Translations under genes and position numbers: made by a program | Shown: in pieces, positions 21,703 to 33,480 of the stretch | Layout of the letters: each line of letters begins with the position of its first letter | Numbering within the stretch: the stretch's first letter is position 1 | The notes under the pieces: generated by a model | The model's database searches: none | What the model was told of the DNA's origin: nothing | The model's input: only the letters and a program-made list of their open reading frames with translations | NCBI RefSeq assembly: GCF_910592395.1 | Contig: NC_088325.1 | Location: 3,749,501-3,813,500, forward strand | Reading direction: 5' to 3' | Length of the DNA: 64,000 nucleotides | Source: Lineus longissimus | Taxonomy: Eukaryota; Nemertea; Pilidiophora; Heteronemertea; Lineidae

Positions 21703-23820
21703 TCGCATAACTGTGATAGGGAATTTCATATGTGTTTTCAGGGTGTAATTTTGGAGGGGGTATAGGCCCCCCAAAAATCAGCCAATTGGGCCATTGGCAC
21801 AGAATTTCCCTGTTCCAAATACGGTATTTGTCTGTTATAAAACGGAATCTAGTGTTTTCAAATTAAAAAGCAAATTTCAAGGTGTTTTTTTTAAGCTTTA
21901 TTCGCTTTATAAAAAAATGGAAGGAGGATTTTTGAAAAGCAGATCTTACATGTAGGCCAATAGTGGGCCCCAAGGGTAATTGTAATTTTGTAAAAACTGT
22001 TTTTGCAATTCGTGGAAATTTCTGGAAAAAAAGAAGATTTTCCTTATGGGGATTTCTTTCCGTTTTTCGAATGAAATTCTTTTTGTGATTTTCATTTCTT
22101 CGAATCGGGATTGTTTGCCAATTCAGCAAAACTAACTAGCCTGCGAAAACTTGGCTCTTTGCAGTAAGTTTTGGTCAGATGCAGTGCATCACAGGAGAAA
22201 AGAGCAGGGGAGTGGCTTTTCACTCTCCTTAATCATGCTAGGAGTGTGAATCACACACACCAAAATCACACCCCCTGAAGCAGCTAGGAGCTCAGTTCGG
22301 GTAATGGGGAAAAGTCATGTTGATGGGATCGGCACCACAGAGCAGGAGCATGACGAGCAGCTTGTTTGCATGTACTGTTATGTAACATCTCATTAAATTG
22401 CATGACCATGATCTATGTGTGTTTTATATGTTGTTTTGACTTCAACTAATTCATTGGTGGTAGCTGTAACCCTGCCTACTTCTCCCTAGTTTTGCCGTCT
22501 TTCATATATGTGCTGTATCCGAAGCTGTCAGAGTTATGGTATTTGAGAAATGTGTGCAATTGCACAGTGCCAGATGAATCATCATCTTTTTTTCTTCTTC
22601 GACGCCATGTTGTTAATGCTGTGAAAGATGGAGCTGCTGATTGGTTGGAAAGAATATGACAAACTTCTAACAGCCAATCAGCAAGCTCGTACTGCAAACC
22701 AAGGCAGGGTCTGCCGAAGACACTGCGGCAATGCTCGGGAATGTCCGTGATCAGCTGAGTGTAAAAACATTCAAAAACATTATAAAATGCAAGGAGCGCG
22801 ACTTTTCACTCTCCTTGATCTGATTTTGGGAGCGCGGAGGAGCGCGAGCGCGATCGCGCCCCTTATACGTGATGCACTGCATATGTGATCCAAAGAAACA
22901 AGAGCGTTTTGTTGCAGCAATCTGCGAAATTTGTCGCATTTGGTGGAGCGAAGGTCTCTTAGTTTCTGTGGTCGCAGCAATAGAAATATCTCCTGTTTGG
23001 GGTGATAAAATTCCCAGATGGGGATGGGGAATGTAAAGTTGACAAATTCAATAATGATTGCTGACCATTTCGGTATGGGTGACTTCTTGAAAATGGCTCT
23101 CTTTTTGCCAGGTTGGATATGGGCCTGGTCGAATAGCGATTTCTATTAGATGCTGCCAGTTTTGGGCATGCCATATGCTTTTGAACACAATGACCAGCTT
23201 CCTTTTGAGAGCTATCACATTTCCACTGGCTGTTCTGTTCGTGCTCTGGCGAATTTCAAGTGTGGAACTTTATATGTTGGGGGTACTTTTCAGGGGTGGT
23301 TCATTGAAAATGTATGGCAAATTGTATGGCAAATGAGCTCATTTTGTCTAGAATTCAATTTTTTGGAGCTTTCAGTATGTGAATATACTGAGGAAGAAGA
23401 ACTTGTCTTCTCATCTGCTATCCCAGGTATCAAATTGGTGGAGCATTTTTGGTTCTGACTGGTAGCCAGTGATTTGGTAGAGCTGCACTGGACGTTGGTT
23501 CTGAGGGCATTGGGGCTTAAGAACTCCAATTTTTCAAGGGTATTTGAATCATTGCAAGTTAGCTCAATAAGTTGTCCGGCTCTAAGGGTCAGTGGTGCTG
23601 CATATCATGAACAGCTCTGTGGGTCAAATGTAGCAAAAAGGTTTAGTTCAGGTCTTGTCTAAGAATTGAAATTCTGCTTTACTCGGCTTCACATTTTTCA
23701 GATAAATGTGAAAGGGTCTGTTGTCTGAATGTGCTTGGTGTATGTAAATAAAGGGCAATGTTCCATGGTTGCGACTGAAAACTACTTTCTTTTGTAGGAT
23801 CTGGCGTATGTAAAGTTAAC

Positions 23821-23980
23821 CAGGGGCATAGCTAGCTTTTGGGCTAGGGGAGAAGGGCTGGCCGCTCCCCCTGGGGGGGGGGGGGGCAAAAAGACACTTT
23901 GAAATTTTCAAAAACACATCTTTTGGGGCCCTCTGGCAAAGACTTTGCCCCTCCTGCCCTAATGTTAGCTACGCTCATGG
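23821..23980. mobile_element. hAT-like MITE 'CAGGGGCGTAGCTAGC', copy 1
   Basis: It starts caggggcatagctagc and ends near 'gttagctacgctcatgg' (inverted, degraded). The terminal CAGGGGCGTAGC is typical of hAT-derived MITEs. Sister copies are at 43396-43560 and 46755-46925. Confidence 0.75.
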
Positions 23981-24241
23981 TAAAAAAGGGTATCCAAGGG
24001 ATTACGGAAGTGGGGCCTAATATGCGCTGTGGTGCCTCAGATCAGTATGTCAGTAAGCGCATTATTAGTTACCCACCGATGGGAGAAAATCGTGTGTCAA
24101 TTGTGCCGTCAACCCATGTTTTATGACAGTAACACTTGACATGAATGTACTTAATCACTATTGTGAGTGTAATAACTAGAGTAAATTATTCAGCGATTTA
24201 GACAAATCATTGAGTCAAGTTTCAGTGGTGGTTCTGGGCCT

Positions 24242-24573
24242 TTTAACTCTTTCGCTCCCACGCCCGGTGTATACCGTCCCATACACTGCGTAATACTGAC
24301 CCGCAGTAATCCGCACTACTAAATTTTCTCCATGTTCAATTCTTCACAACAGTCTCTATAAGTTTTCGGTTGGTGACACATGAAAAAAAGGAGATGGCAG
24401 CACTGCACTCAATTCAATGCAAACCTTGTCCCAAAATCAAGATTTGGTTATTCCAGCTATTTTACACTAAAACTTTTCCTAAGCCAGGTTGGGATCAAGG
24501 TTGGCCAGTCTATACGGGTGTTGGCCCAGGGTTAGGTACCCTGCCAAAACCCTGCGGCAGCGAAAGGGTTAAA
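24242..24573. mobile_element. MITE with TTAACCCTTTCGCTGCCGC-like ends, copy 2
   Basis: It starts tttaactctttcgctccc and ends 'ggcagcgaaagggttaaac'. It is about 330 bases long and shares its interior with 11970-12288. Confidence 0.8.
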
Positions 24574-25142
24574 CTTCATTTGTCACCTTATTTTATTAAA
24601 AAAGAATTTTCACTGTTACAAATAGACTTGAGATTTTTGTGTTACCTATAGCTCGACTATAGACGTAAAGCTAATATCCATGACCCAATACTCCTTTCTA
24701 CAAATCCTTAGGCCAAATCCAAAATGAGCCTTACTTTTTGAATTCCTGACAACATTTTGTGGGCTGAATAAAAGTGCTATTGTCATGATAAGTAAAGTGC
24801 TTATTTCCCCTTAAACAAATGTTCTGCAAAATATTTGCTTCTAAACGAAATCTATTGACATTAGTAACCAGAAAATCCTGTCAACTGAGAGAATAGTTTT
24901 AGTGTATGAATTATTTCCTTGGTGGCAGTGCTGAATGGAGCGGATTTTGCCACCTAGGAGGCAGTTTGTGAACTAAATTAACTGGAGAAACTGATGGCCG
25001 AACAAATGTTTTCTAAATCATAAAGCATAATTGTATTCACATGTATTCAGTGTAAATTATGTGACATGCATTCCATTGTATACAACATTTTTGAATGGAA
25101 ATAAACTTTAGTTAAAAAATATAAACTTTTCCTTGTCGGTAA

Positions 25143-26935
25143 CTTCTGTTGTGTTTCTGATAAGGTCCGCTGTGTTGTGATACTGTCTCTGCTATGGTCA
25201 GCCATGTTGTGATACTTCTGTCTCTGATATGGTCAGCCGTGTTGTGATACTGTCTCTGATATGGTCAGCCATGTTGTGATACTGTCTCTGCTATGGTCAG
25301 CCATGTTGTGATACTGTCTCTGATATGGTCAGCCATGTTGTGATACTGTCTCTGATATGGTCAGCCATGTTGTGATACTGTCTCTGCTATGGTCAGCCAT
25401 GTTGTGATACTGTCTCTGATATGGTCAGCCATGTTGTGATACTGTCTCTGATATGGTCAGCCATGTTGTGATACTGTCTCTGATATGGTCAGCCATGTTG
25501 TGATACTGTCTCTGATATGGTCAGCCATGTTGTGATACTGTCTCTGATATGGTCTGCCGTGTTGTGATACTACCGTCTCTGATATGGTCAGCCGTGTTGT
25601 GATACTGTCTCTGTTATGGTCTGCCGTGTTGTGATACTGTCTCTGTTATGGTCAGCTGTGTTGTGATACTACTGTCTCTGCTATGGTCAGCCATGTTGTG
25701 ATACTTCTGTCTCTGATATGGTCAGCCGTGTTGTGATACTGTCTCTGTTATGGTCTGCCGTGTTGTGATACTGTCTCTGTTATGGTCAGCTGTGTTGTGA
25801 TACTGTCTCTGTTATGGTCAGCTGTGTTGTGATACTACTGTCTCTGCTATGGTCAGCCATGTTGTGATACTACTGTCTCTGCTATGGTCCGCTGTGTTGT
25901 GATACTACCGTCTCTGATATGGTCAGCCGTGTTGTGATACTGTCTCTGATATGGTCTGCCGTGGTGTGATACTGTCTCTGATATGGTCAGCCATGTTGTG
26001 ATACTGTCTCTGATATGGTCAGCCATGTTGTGATACTGTCTCTGATATGGTCAGCCATGTTGTGATACTGTCTCTGCTATGGTCAGCCATGTTGTGATAC
26101 TGTCTCTGCTATGGTCAGCCATGTTGTAACACTCTCTCTGATATGGTCAGCCATGTTGTGATACTGTCTCTGATATGGTCTGCCGTGTTGTGATACTGTC
26201 TCTGATATGGTCAGCCATGTTGTGATACTGTCTCTGCTATGGTCAGCCATGTTGTAACACTCTCTCTGATATGGTCAGCCATGTTGTGATACTGTCTCTG
26301 CTATGGTCAGCCATGTTGTAACACTCTCTCTGATATGGTCAGCCATGTTGTGATACTGTCTCAGTGATATGGTCTGCCGTGTTGTGATACTGTCTCTGCT
26401 ATGGTCAGCCATGTTGTGATACTACTGTCTCTGATATGGTCTGCCGTGTTGTGATGCTGTCTCTGATATGGTCAGCAATGTTGTAACACTGTCTGATATG
26501 GTCAGCCGTGTTGTGATACTGTCTCTGCTATGGTCTGCCGTGTTGTGATACTGTCTCTGATATGGTCTCTCGTGTTGTTATACTACTGTCTCTGATATGG
26601 CCAGCCGTGCTGTGATACTGTCTCTTATATGGTCAGCCTTGTTGTGATGTTGTCCCTGATTTGGTCAGCCATATTGTGATACCCGGTTCTAATATGGTTA
26701 GCCATGTTGTAACACTCCGATATGGTCAGCCGTGTTGTGATACTGTCTCTGATATGGCCCGCCATGCATGTTGATATGGCCGGCTATGTTGTGATACTAC
26801 CGTCTTTGATATATGGTCAGCCATGTTGTAATGCTGTCTCTGATATGATCGGCTATGTCGTGATACTGTCTACATGATATGGTCAGCCATGTTGTGATAC
26901 TGTCTCTGATATGATCAGCCAAATTGAATATAGCT
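25143..26935. repeat. 32-bp minisatellite, about 55 copies
   Basis: The unit is 'gatactgtctctgatatggt' followed by cagccatgttgt. Variants carry ctatgg or ttatgg, cgtgttg for catgttg, tctgccg for cagccat, and inserts of three bases (actactgtc, acttctgtc). Copies become more degenerate after about 26.45 kb. It contains no long open frame. Confidence 0.95.
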
Positions 26936-26948
26936 CTTTGACTGGGAG

Positions 26949-27023
26949 GTGATAGCACCCCACGTGACTCCATCCAATCGTGTGCTCATGAGGAAGAGTA
27001 TTGGGAGGAACTGAGCACGACAT
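26949..27023. repeat. 75-bp repeat, copy 1
   Basis: It starts gtgatagcaccccacgtgac and ends gagcacgacat. It is identical or nearly so to 27635-27709 in the same orientation. It is part of the mobile-element cluster. Confidence 0.85.
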
Positions 27024-27124
27024 CTGCAAAAGCAGAAAAGCGAAAGGACGGAGAACTGGGGTGGGTGGGTGGGCAAAGCAAACGTCTCAAGAAAGCTAAC
27101 GACGCTATTTGTAATGTATGAACT

Positions 27125-27520
27125 AGGCCTATCAATTAGACGAGTGCATGTTTTTAACTCTCAAGTACATATTTGGAGAGGTTTTGAAAAATATTTGCTG
27201 TGGCAAGTCTACCGATATAAAGAAATTATTTGATGAAAAAATTAATTTCGAATTTTGCTAATTGGGTAATAGGGGGCGTGTTTTGAGTTTTTCTGCCAGT
27301 TGGCTGAAAAGAGTGGAAATATCAAAATCTGTCTAATTTGTCGATTATCAAAAAATTTCCGTGGTCAACTACCAGTTTATTTTTCACCATTTACTTGCCC
27401 GACTCTCCGGAATAACATAATCTAAATTTCAGATTCACAACCCCACGCAGTATTTGATGCGTCGCGGTCAAACATTGACAATATAACTGCTTAAAGGCTT
27501 AAAAATCAATTGTGGTCTTG
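27125..27520. repeat. ~390-bp dispersed repeat, copy 1
   Basis: It starts 'aggcctatcaattagacgag' and ends 'aatcaattgtggtcttg'. A copy with few differences and one short deletion is at 59560-59943. It has no coding capacity. Confidence 0.9.
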
Positions 27521-27571
27521 CATCCTCGAACGGGACAGCTGGGGAGCAGCCATTCTCCTCCCCTCTCGGGG

Positions 27572-27635
27572 CAAAAGGCTGAATGAGGCCGAACAAAAGG
27601 ATTTCGCACACTCGTCGATGAAGTCACGTGGGGTG
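27572..27635. repeat. 64-bp direct repeat, left copy
   Basis: It starts caaaaggctgaatgaggccg and ends 'gatgaagtcacgtggggtg'. The partner at 31343-31406 is in the same orientation and differs at very few positions. The two bracket the broken tyrosine-recombinase gene. Confidence 0.85.
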
Positions 27636-27655
27636 TGATAGCACCCCACGTGACT
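27622..27655. repeat. Perfect palindrome, 14-bp arms with 6-bp loop
   Basis: agtcacgtggggtg, tgatag, caccccacgtgact. It forms where the 64-bp repeat meets the 75-bp repeat. Confidence 0.9.
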
Positions 27656-27954
27656 CCATCCAATCGTGTGCTCATGAGGAAGAGTATTGGGAGGAACTGA
27701 GCACGACATTCCTTCAATTTCGAATGCGCCAGGCAAAATCTCGCTCATTCCTATTCCAACACTCCCACCACTCCCAAAACTCCTATAACTTCTCCAACGC
27801 GTGAAAGAAAATTATACAAGGCGGATATATCTTATACAGAGATACTTTTATTCCTTTGAACCAAGAGTACATGTATATACGTGACATACGGCTACAGAAA
27901 CGGGAGTTAACATGATGCAAACGCAAAACGTATTATTACCGAAATCACTTTAGT

Positions 27955-28951
27955 GAGAATGATGATAGAAGCTAGAACTTGATGAAGAGTTTTGGTTTAG
28001 GGGCCAGAGATAACCTAACGAGAGATCCACCGCCCATGAACGAGCCCAGCTTACATAACGGTCAAGACCCGCAATCGGGCAGGTAGCAACATTGGAACAG
28101 CGTGTAACCGTGAAAGTGTTGCAAACGCCGGTAGCCCCCCTTATCGCTTTTGTGAAGGAGTGCGATATCGCCACACCCGAGTTGTCTAAGTTGGCTTGCG
28201 ACTCTGCCTAAATCACTGGCACGATCTCCCGCAAAGAATTGAAGTTTGAAATAAGCTTGATCTCTATGTAGAGCGAAACGTTGCCTTGGCGACAGGTTAC
28301 TACGAGTTATTTGATCATCAATATAGGCGGCAATTTTGATAATTTTTGAGAGAAACATGGGCTTGGCCTGAGTGGGAACAACCTGAGCTCTTGCTTGCTC
28401 CCCTGCTATATGTTTTATGTACGATTTAACGAGCGGAGATGCCGCCGGGTTTCCCGCGCCTAGGATGTCACAATAGGAAGTACCTCTACCGCATCCTCTA
28501 AAGATGGCTTTATTCTTTGTTCCAACTCTGATGCAATAAGGCTTGCAAATTTAGCACAGGAGGGCGAATTTTGGATCGACTCAGAAGGCGGGCGCTGAGA
28601 GTCAAATGCTTGCCCTTTAAAATTTCCCTTGAAATGCTTAAAAAATGGCTCTATATGTCCACTCCATTATGTAGCCAGTTGGCTGTACTGTTGCGACATA
28701 GGGTCGTCAGGGGGAAGAATTTCATCCAAAGAACTGGCATGCTCGTGCAACTGGCCGGCAACGAAATTATCTGGGTCTCTTAGCGCAATACTATTTACAT
28801 CAAAGCTTAGCCGCCGGGAAAAAACGTCCTCAAATTTTGGGCAAAATTGGGCGGGGAGTTGGGCTTTCTGTCCCTTGAGGTTTACCCAGCTTGGCGAGAA
28901 CCTTGCAGAGCGCGAAGCTGACACCGGATCAAATGGCGTTATAGTTCCCAT
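27955..28951 (-). pseudogene. Tyrosine-recombinase transposon gene, frameshifted
   Basis: On the minus strand three open pieces line up as one protein. The first is 28951-28650 (reading FEDVFSRRLSFD, then HASSLDEILPPDD). The second is about 28490-28190 (LGAGNPAASPLVKSYIKHI, then RDQAYFKLQFFAGDRASDLG). The third is 28174-27955 (HSFTKAIRGATG, then CPIAGLDRYVS). The LQFFxGDRxSDLG box and the later NTFTVTRC...CPIAGLDRYV order resemble the C-terminal fold of tyrosine recombinases carried by animal Crypton-like elements; this is family-level recognition. One-base shifts at a T run near 28638 and near 28180, and missing sequence near 28490, break the frame. The C-terminal catalytic His-x-x-Arg/Tyr part is not seen. 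An AATAAA on the minus strand lies near 27850. Confidence 0.7.
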
Positions 28952-29359
28952 GTTGGCACGTTATACGCTCTAAAGCGTTGATTCTGCAAAACAAATAGAG
29001 ATTACATTTAGGAAGGACAGAAAGCTCTCAACCCCCCCACCCACGTGAAAAAGATCACTAGGGAAGTTACCCCGGGTGGAAGTAAAGAGCTAAACAAGGG
29101 CGCTATTCCTTGTTATCTGACATGGGTTTAGGAACTCTAGGCTTTGTACTTACGAAATGAAACGGCCAGGGGCCATTGTGCTCACCGTAAGTATTTTTAG
29201 GAGACAGTTACAGAAAGTGCTACAGTATTAATTTATACATGCATCTGTGACCAGTTCAGAGCCGGCCCTAGCCAAGTGGTGAATCCGAGACTTGTGGTTC
29301 CAAGCTTGTAGAGTCTAGGTGAAAATGATAGTAAAGAAACGTGCCACTCCATGACAATG

Positions 29360-30720
29360 GTGAATATATTTTTAACTTTGACCTCAGTGACCCTGACATT
29401 TAGGTCAAATAACAAACCAGGGTGATATGTGATGTAGACACATCCACCTGACCATAACAATTTCATCACTCGTTACACTACAGCAATCGGCAAAAAACGA
29501 TTTCCAAGATGGCCGCCTAATTAAATCTATGGCACCAAATAAATCAAAAAATGAAGAAAATGTAAGATAGAACTCAGAAAAGAAAGAAGGAAAAGATGAA
29601 AAATAAAAATATTTTTGGCTGTCCTTGACCGGGGTTTGAACTCACGACCTTTGGATTGCCACAATACGAGGAAAAACCCACAAAACATGCAATTTCGGCC
29701 ATATTTGAATTCCGATCTGGCTGAAACTTGGCATACAAATAGTGGCTTCTTAGATGCATCATTACACAAAATTAAAACTCTTTACATTGAACAACGACAA
29801 AACGTACCAAGAACGGTAAAGTTTTCAACTTTGACCTCTGTGAACTTGAAAGGTGGGTCAAATCAAAAACCCGTAAGATATGTGATGTATCCTTGCTGGG
29901 AGTACCTACCATGAAACTTTTATCAAAAACAAATCAGTAATAAGCGAGAAATCACACTTTTTGAGTTTTGAGTTTGGGCCCCCTGGTGGCCAAGTCAATA
30001 ATCAGACCGAACCAAAATTCAGTGTAAAAGGTCAACTGACCTAGGGGGTCATTTGTTCAAAGTTTCAAGTTCATAACTGTTGCGGTTGAGAAACGTGCCA
30101 TAGTTACACTCAAACGGCAAATTTACGCCATTTGACCTCTGCGACCTTAAAAAGTAGGTCAAATCCGAAAAATCGTGCAACATCTGAGGTAACCTTGCTA
30201 GGGGTCCCTGCCATAAAAATTTCATCAAAAACAATTTGCTAATAAGCAGGCTATTGCACTTCTTACTTTTTCTGTTTTGGCCCCCTGGTGGCAAAGTCAA
30301 GAATCAGATCAGGCTGAAATTCAGCACCAGAGGTTATCTGATATAGGGGGTTATATGTACCAAGTTTCAAGCTCATAGCTTTGGTGGTTGAGAAACGTGC
30401 CATAGTTACACTCAAACGGCCAATTCTTGCCATTTGACCTCTGCGACCTTGAAAAGTAGATCAAATTAAAAACCCGTAAGATATATGATGTATCCTTGCA
30501 ATGAGTACCTACCACAAAAGTTTTATCGAAAACAAGTCACTAATAAGCGAGATATCACACTTTTTAGATATCCACATTTGGCCCCCTGGTGGCCAAGTAG
30601 AGAATCAGATCGGACAGAAATTTAGTGTCACGGGTCATCTGACCTAGGGGGTCATGTGTACAAAGTTTTAAGTTTATAGGCATAGCGGTTAAAAAACGTG
30701 CCACTGTTTTTGAACTAGGA
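29360..30720. repeat. GACCT-rich repeat with three ~300-bp tandem units
   Basis: Units begin 'tttgacctctgygaccttga'-like near 29830, 30130 and 30432. Each contains aaaacccgtaagatatg-like, gccccctggtggccaagt and gagaaacgtgccatagtt. A leading partial unit is near 29370-29520. A SINE-like 'ggggtttgaactcacgacct' lies at 29633. Noncoding. Confidence 0.85.
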
Positions 30721-30721
30721 T

Positions 30722-30727
30722 ACGACG

Positions 30728-30822
<95 letters not shown>

Positions 30823-30842
30823 ACGACGACGGACGACGGACA
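30722..30842. repeat. (GAC)n microsatellite
   Basis: About 38 nearly pure GAC triplets at the end of the GACCT-rich repeat. The long run of arginine codons read on the reverse strand is an artefact of this repeat. Confidence 0.98.
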
Positions 30843-31342
30843 CTGCGGTATCGTATAGACTCCCCTACGGTGAGCCAACAAGTGACACAAATGACGGCTT
30901 AGAAATTTTACTCTTGCCCGCATGGCTTGGAATCGCCCGAAAATTCTAAAATTACGCAAGGGCGAACTGACAGCTCGTAGGGTGACTCTGACGTAAGCTT
31001 GCCCAATATATATGTGTGCACTGTCTGGCTTTGGCGATGTAAAATTGTAGAAAATTTTAGAGTTCGAATCAGACTAAAAAATAGTCGAGCGTGACTTCCC
31101 CTATATAGTCGCCTATCGGCGCATTCAGAGAGGAACTGCACCGCCCGATTTATCTCCACTGTGCTCACTGGCGAGCCTACGCAAGACTCCCAAGGCGACA
31201 GTTACATATATATATCTCATACAAAAGAGCCGTGTGAGATTCAGGCAAGCCTGAGAGGAAAGACACAAAATACTGTGGTCGAAAATCGGAGAAAAGCAAA
31301 AAGCGACAGGAGGGGAAGCCAGTCGACCGACCAAGGAGGCGA

Positions 31343-31406
31343 CAAAAGGTTGAATGAGGCCGAACAAAAGGATTTCGCACACTCGTCGATGAAGTCACGT
31401 GGGGTG
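31343..31406. repeat. 64-bp direct repeat, right copy
   Basis: Same sequence and orientation as 27572-27635. Beyond it the sequence differs (ggccggcatatcgcac), so this may mark the right edge of the composite insertion. Confidence 0.85.
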
Positions 31407-31409
31407 GCC

Positions 31410-32870
31410 GGCATATCGCACAGCCACAAATCACTTCCTGCTCAATTCCAGGACATTTGCACAACCTGCTAAAATAACTATGCTGAGTTAAGGAACAATA
31501 TCACAACCTATCGAGATAAAGCTAATGTTTCGCCTATGAGTCATGCAATATTACCATAAACGCTGCCTTTGTTAGGCCATCAAAATACATGTTAACTATG
31601 ACATGATGTTCGCTATATATAATTCAAGTATATTGAGATTTTTGCGCCAAGGTTTTTCGCACCACTGCGCCTTTTGTGACGTCTACTTCTTGTTGATTTT
31701 GTTTGAATGTGACGTTCTATTCTGAGCCATGCAGCTATTTCGTTTATATGAATGCGTGAGGCAAAAAGTACTTGTATTTTTCATTATATTTACATATTAT
31801 GTTGACGTCTATGGTCGTGCCCGAAAGTTTAGATATATACACTTTTAGATTTTGCCGGAATAAAATGGTGCATGTCATACCTATTCGTCCATTTCATAAA
31901 AATGTCACAATATAAACAAACACCACGAAAAATCTTTTTAAATCCTGAAGTGATAAAAAATAATGATTATACTCTCGTTCTTCCCAGCCCAGTATGATAA
32001 ATAAAAAAGGAAAAAGTGCCAAAGTTGTTGGGCACACGGCTGAACCTTCAAACATGTCAAATATCCAACTATACATCAAAAGTCAAATGCTAAATGTGGC
32101 TTCCATGTTTGTCCGATTAATTGATAGGGTCACAAAGTCCAGTATGTTACTCAGCCCCGTCAATAATAAATTTCAAAATAAGAAAGAATATTTTCATCAC
32201 TGTTTTGGTGACGTTAGTAGAAACGAACCTTAATTGGGCCAGTTCAGTGTCCTTCATCGTGATAAGATTTCGCATTTTGAATGGTATAGCAAAATCTTTT
32301 CATTATGAATGCTATGCTAGGCTAGGTGTTTATTTGGCAGATCGACATGATAAACATTGTAAAACACCAGTGACGTACATGTATGTTCCGCCATTCATCA
32401 TCAAGTTCACGGAACCGAATGAGTGATATGCAATCATGGTCTAAAAACAGCCAATGTGTTGTATTTGGTCATAAGGACTCAACTAGGCCTATGCTACAAT
32501 TATTATTCATGGCCGAGATAGAAATGCATTTTATTTGAAAACACTTCAATGTAAACAGGAAAAAAAGTAGTAATCTATAAGGTTTATACAACGAATGGAG
32601 ACCTTAACTATAGGTCAGCTGAGAAAATAATCATTGGTGTCTTTATATATACACGGGGACTTCAATATGATGTGATTACATTTTTATCTTCAAAATTAGT
32701 TCCCCTTTCGCCGAATCCAAAGCATCCTGACATAACCAGTGGTTTTAAATACACTCCGCCTTTCGATATTTCAAATGATATGGGAGTATCAAAAACTTGT
32801 ATCTCAGGATGACTCCAAAGGTAGACTTATACCGATGACCTGGCGGGGATCGGGTTCCCGAGTAGAAAGC
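31410..32870. other. Gene-free AT-rich DNA
   Basis: No exon, repeat family shared with the rest of the window, or RNA gene is recognised. Open frames are short and overlap on both strands. Confidence 0.5.
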
Positions 32871-32876
32871 CACGTG

Positions 32877-33341
32877 TACTCTTAGAAAAAAAGATTTTCT
32901 TCTCAAAAACCATTTAGGGCTGACCATAGGCACCACCATTTTGACTAGAACGTGAAATCATAGAGCAATTAAACCTCTTTCAAAACGAAGTGAATGCAAA
33001 TTTGTAGGCGGGTGGAAGTCAGTTCTTTGTTTTCCAGAGAACAGTCTCCCACCCTTGAAATTGGCATTCACTTCAATTTGAATAATTCTACTTGCTTTAT
33101 GATTTCAAGTTCTAACCAAAATGGTGGTCCCTATGGTCTACCCTTAATGGTTTTTCAGCCAACACGAATATGCACCCCGTGACTTTTTGGTAAATAAATA
33201 ACCCCAAATGTTTTTTGAGATGGTAAGAAACCTCTGAGGGTTATCACTTCGCTGAAACACCTCAACGGGGTCAATATTTGCGTTGGTCGAAAAACCATCA
33301 AGGCTTTCCAGAGCTGAAACACTTTTTTTTCTAAGAGTGTA
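32877..33341. mobile_element. MITE with TACACTCTTAGAAAAAAAG ends, carrying a nested MITE
   Basis: The left end tactcttagaaaaaaag is inverted at the right as 'cttttttttctaagagtgta'. Its interior reads 'ttaatggtttttcagcc'. A smaller relative is at 36122-36311. The MITE at 32917-33143 sits inside its left part. Confidence 0.8.
32917..33143. mobile_element. Hairpin MITE, copy 2 (nested)
   Basis: 'ctgaccataggcaccaccat' at the left is mirrored by 'atggtggtccctatggtcta' at the right. The interior matches 3663-3893. It is inserted in the element at 32877-33341, so it is the younger of the two. Confidence 0.85.
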
Positions 33342-33394
33342 GGCGGGTTGTTTTATTCTAAATCACCTTGATTACAATGAAGCACTATGCGCCC

Positions 33395-33480
33395 ATTGTG
33401 CCTCGTTTTGTCGGCAGCGGTTATGGTTGGTTATGGTGATACAACAATAACCATTTGGGTTGGTGCAAAATATGGAAGCA
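33395..33480. repeat. 'GCACCAACCCAA' repeat fragment (reverse orientation)
   Basis: 'ccatttgggttggtgcaaaa' with a tgcctcgttttg start is the reverse of parts of the repeat at 34797-34990 and 43225-43372. Confidence 0.6.

Larger units (their letters stand above)
21703..25130 (+). other. Probable nicastrin 3' UTR and intergenic DNA
   Basis: No coding exon is recognised. Candidate poly(A) signals AATAAA are at 23747-23752 and 25100-25105; the latter is followed by an A/T-rich end just before the minisatellite. Two MITEs lie inside (23821-23980 and 24242-24573). A 102-codon open frame near 23150-23458 has no recognisable domain. The real 3' UTR length cannot be told from sequence alone. Confidence 0.5.

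Noticed and set aside
23150-23458. 102-codon plus-strand frame after nicastrin as a separate gene.
   Set aside because: No motif, and it lies in probable 3' UTR. The Glu-rich end overlaps a reverse-strand frame of the same length.
25143-26935. CRISPR-like array.
   Set aside because: The units are head-to-tail without unique spacers, and the genome is animal. It is a minisatellite.
30564-30959. Minus-strand frame with a run of about 40 arginines.
   Set aside because: It is the translation of the GAC microsatellite.
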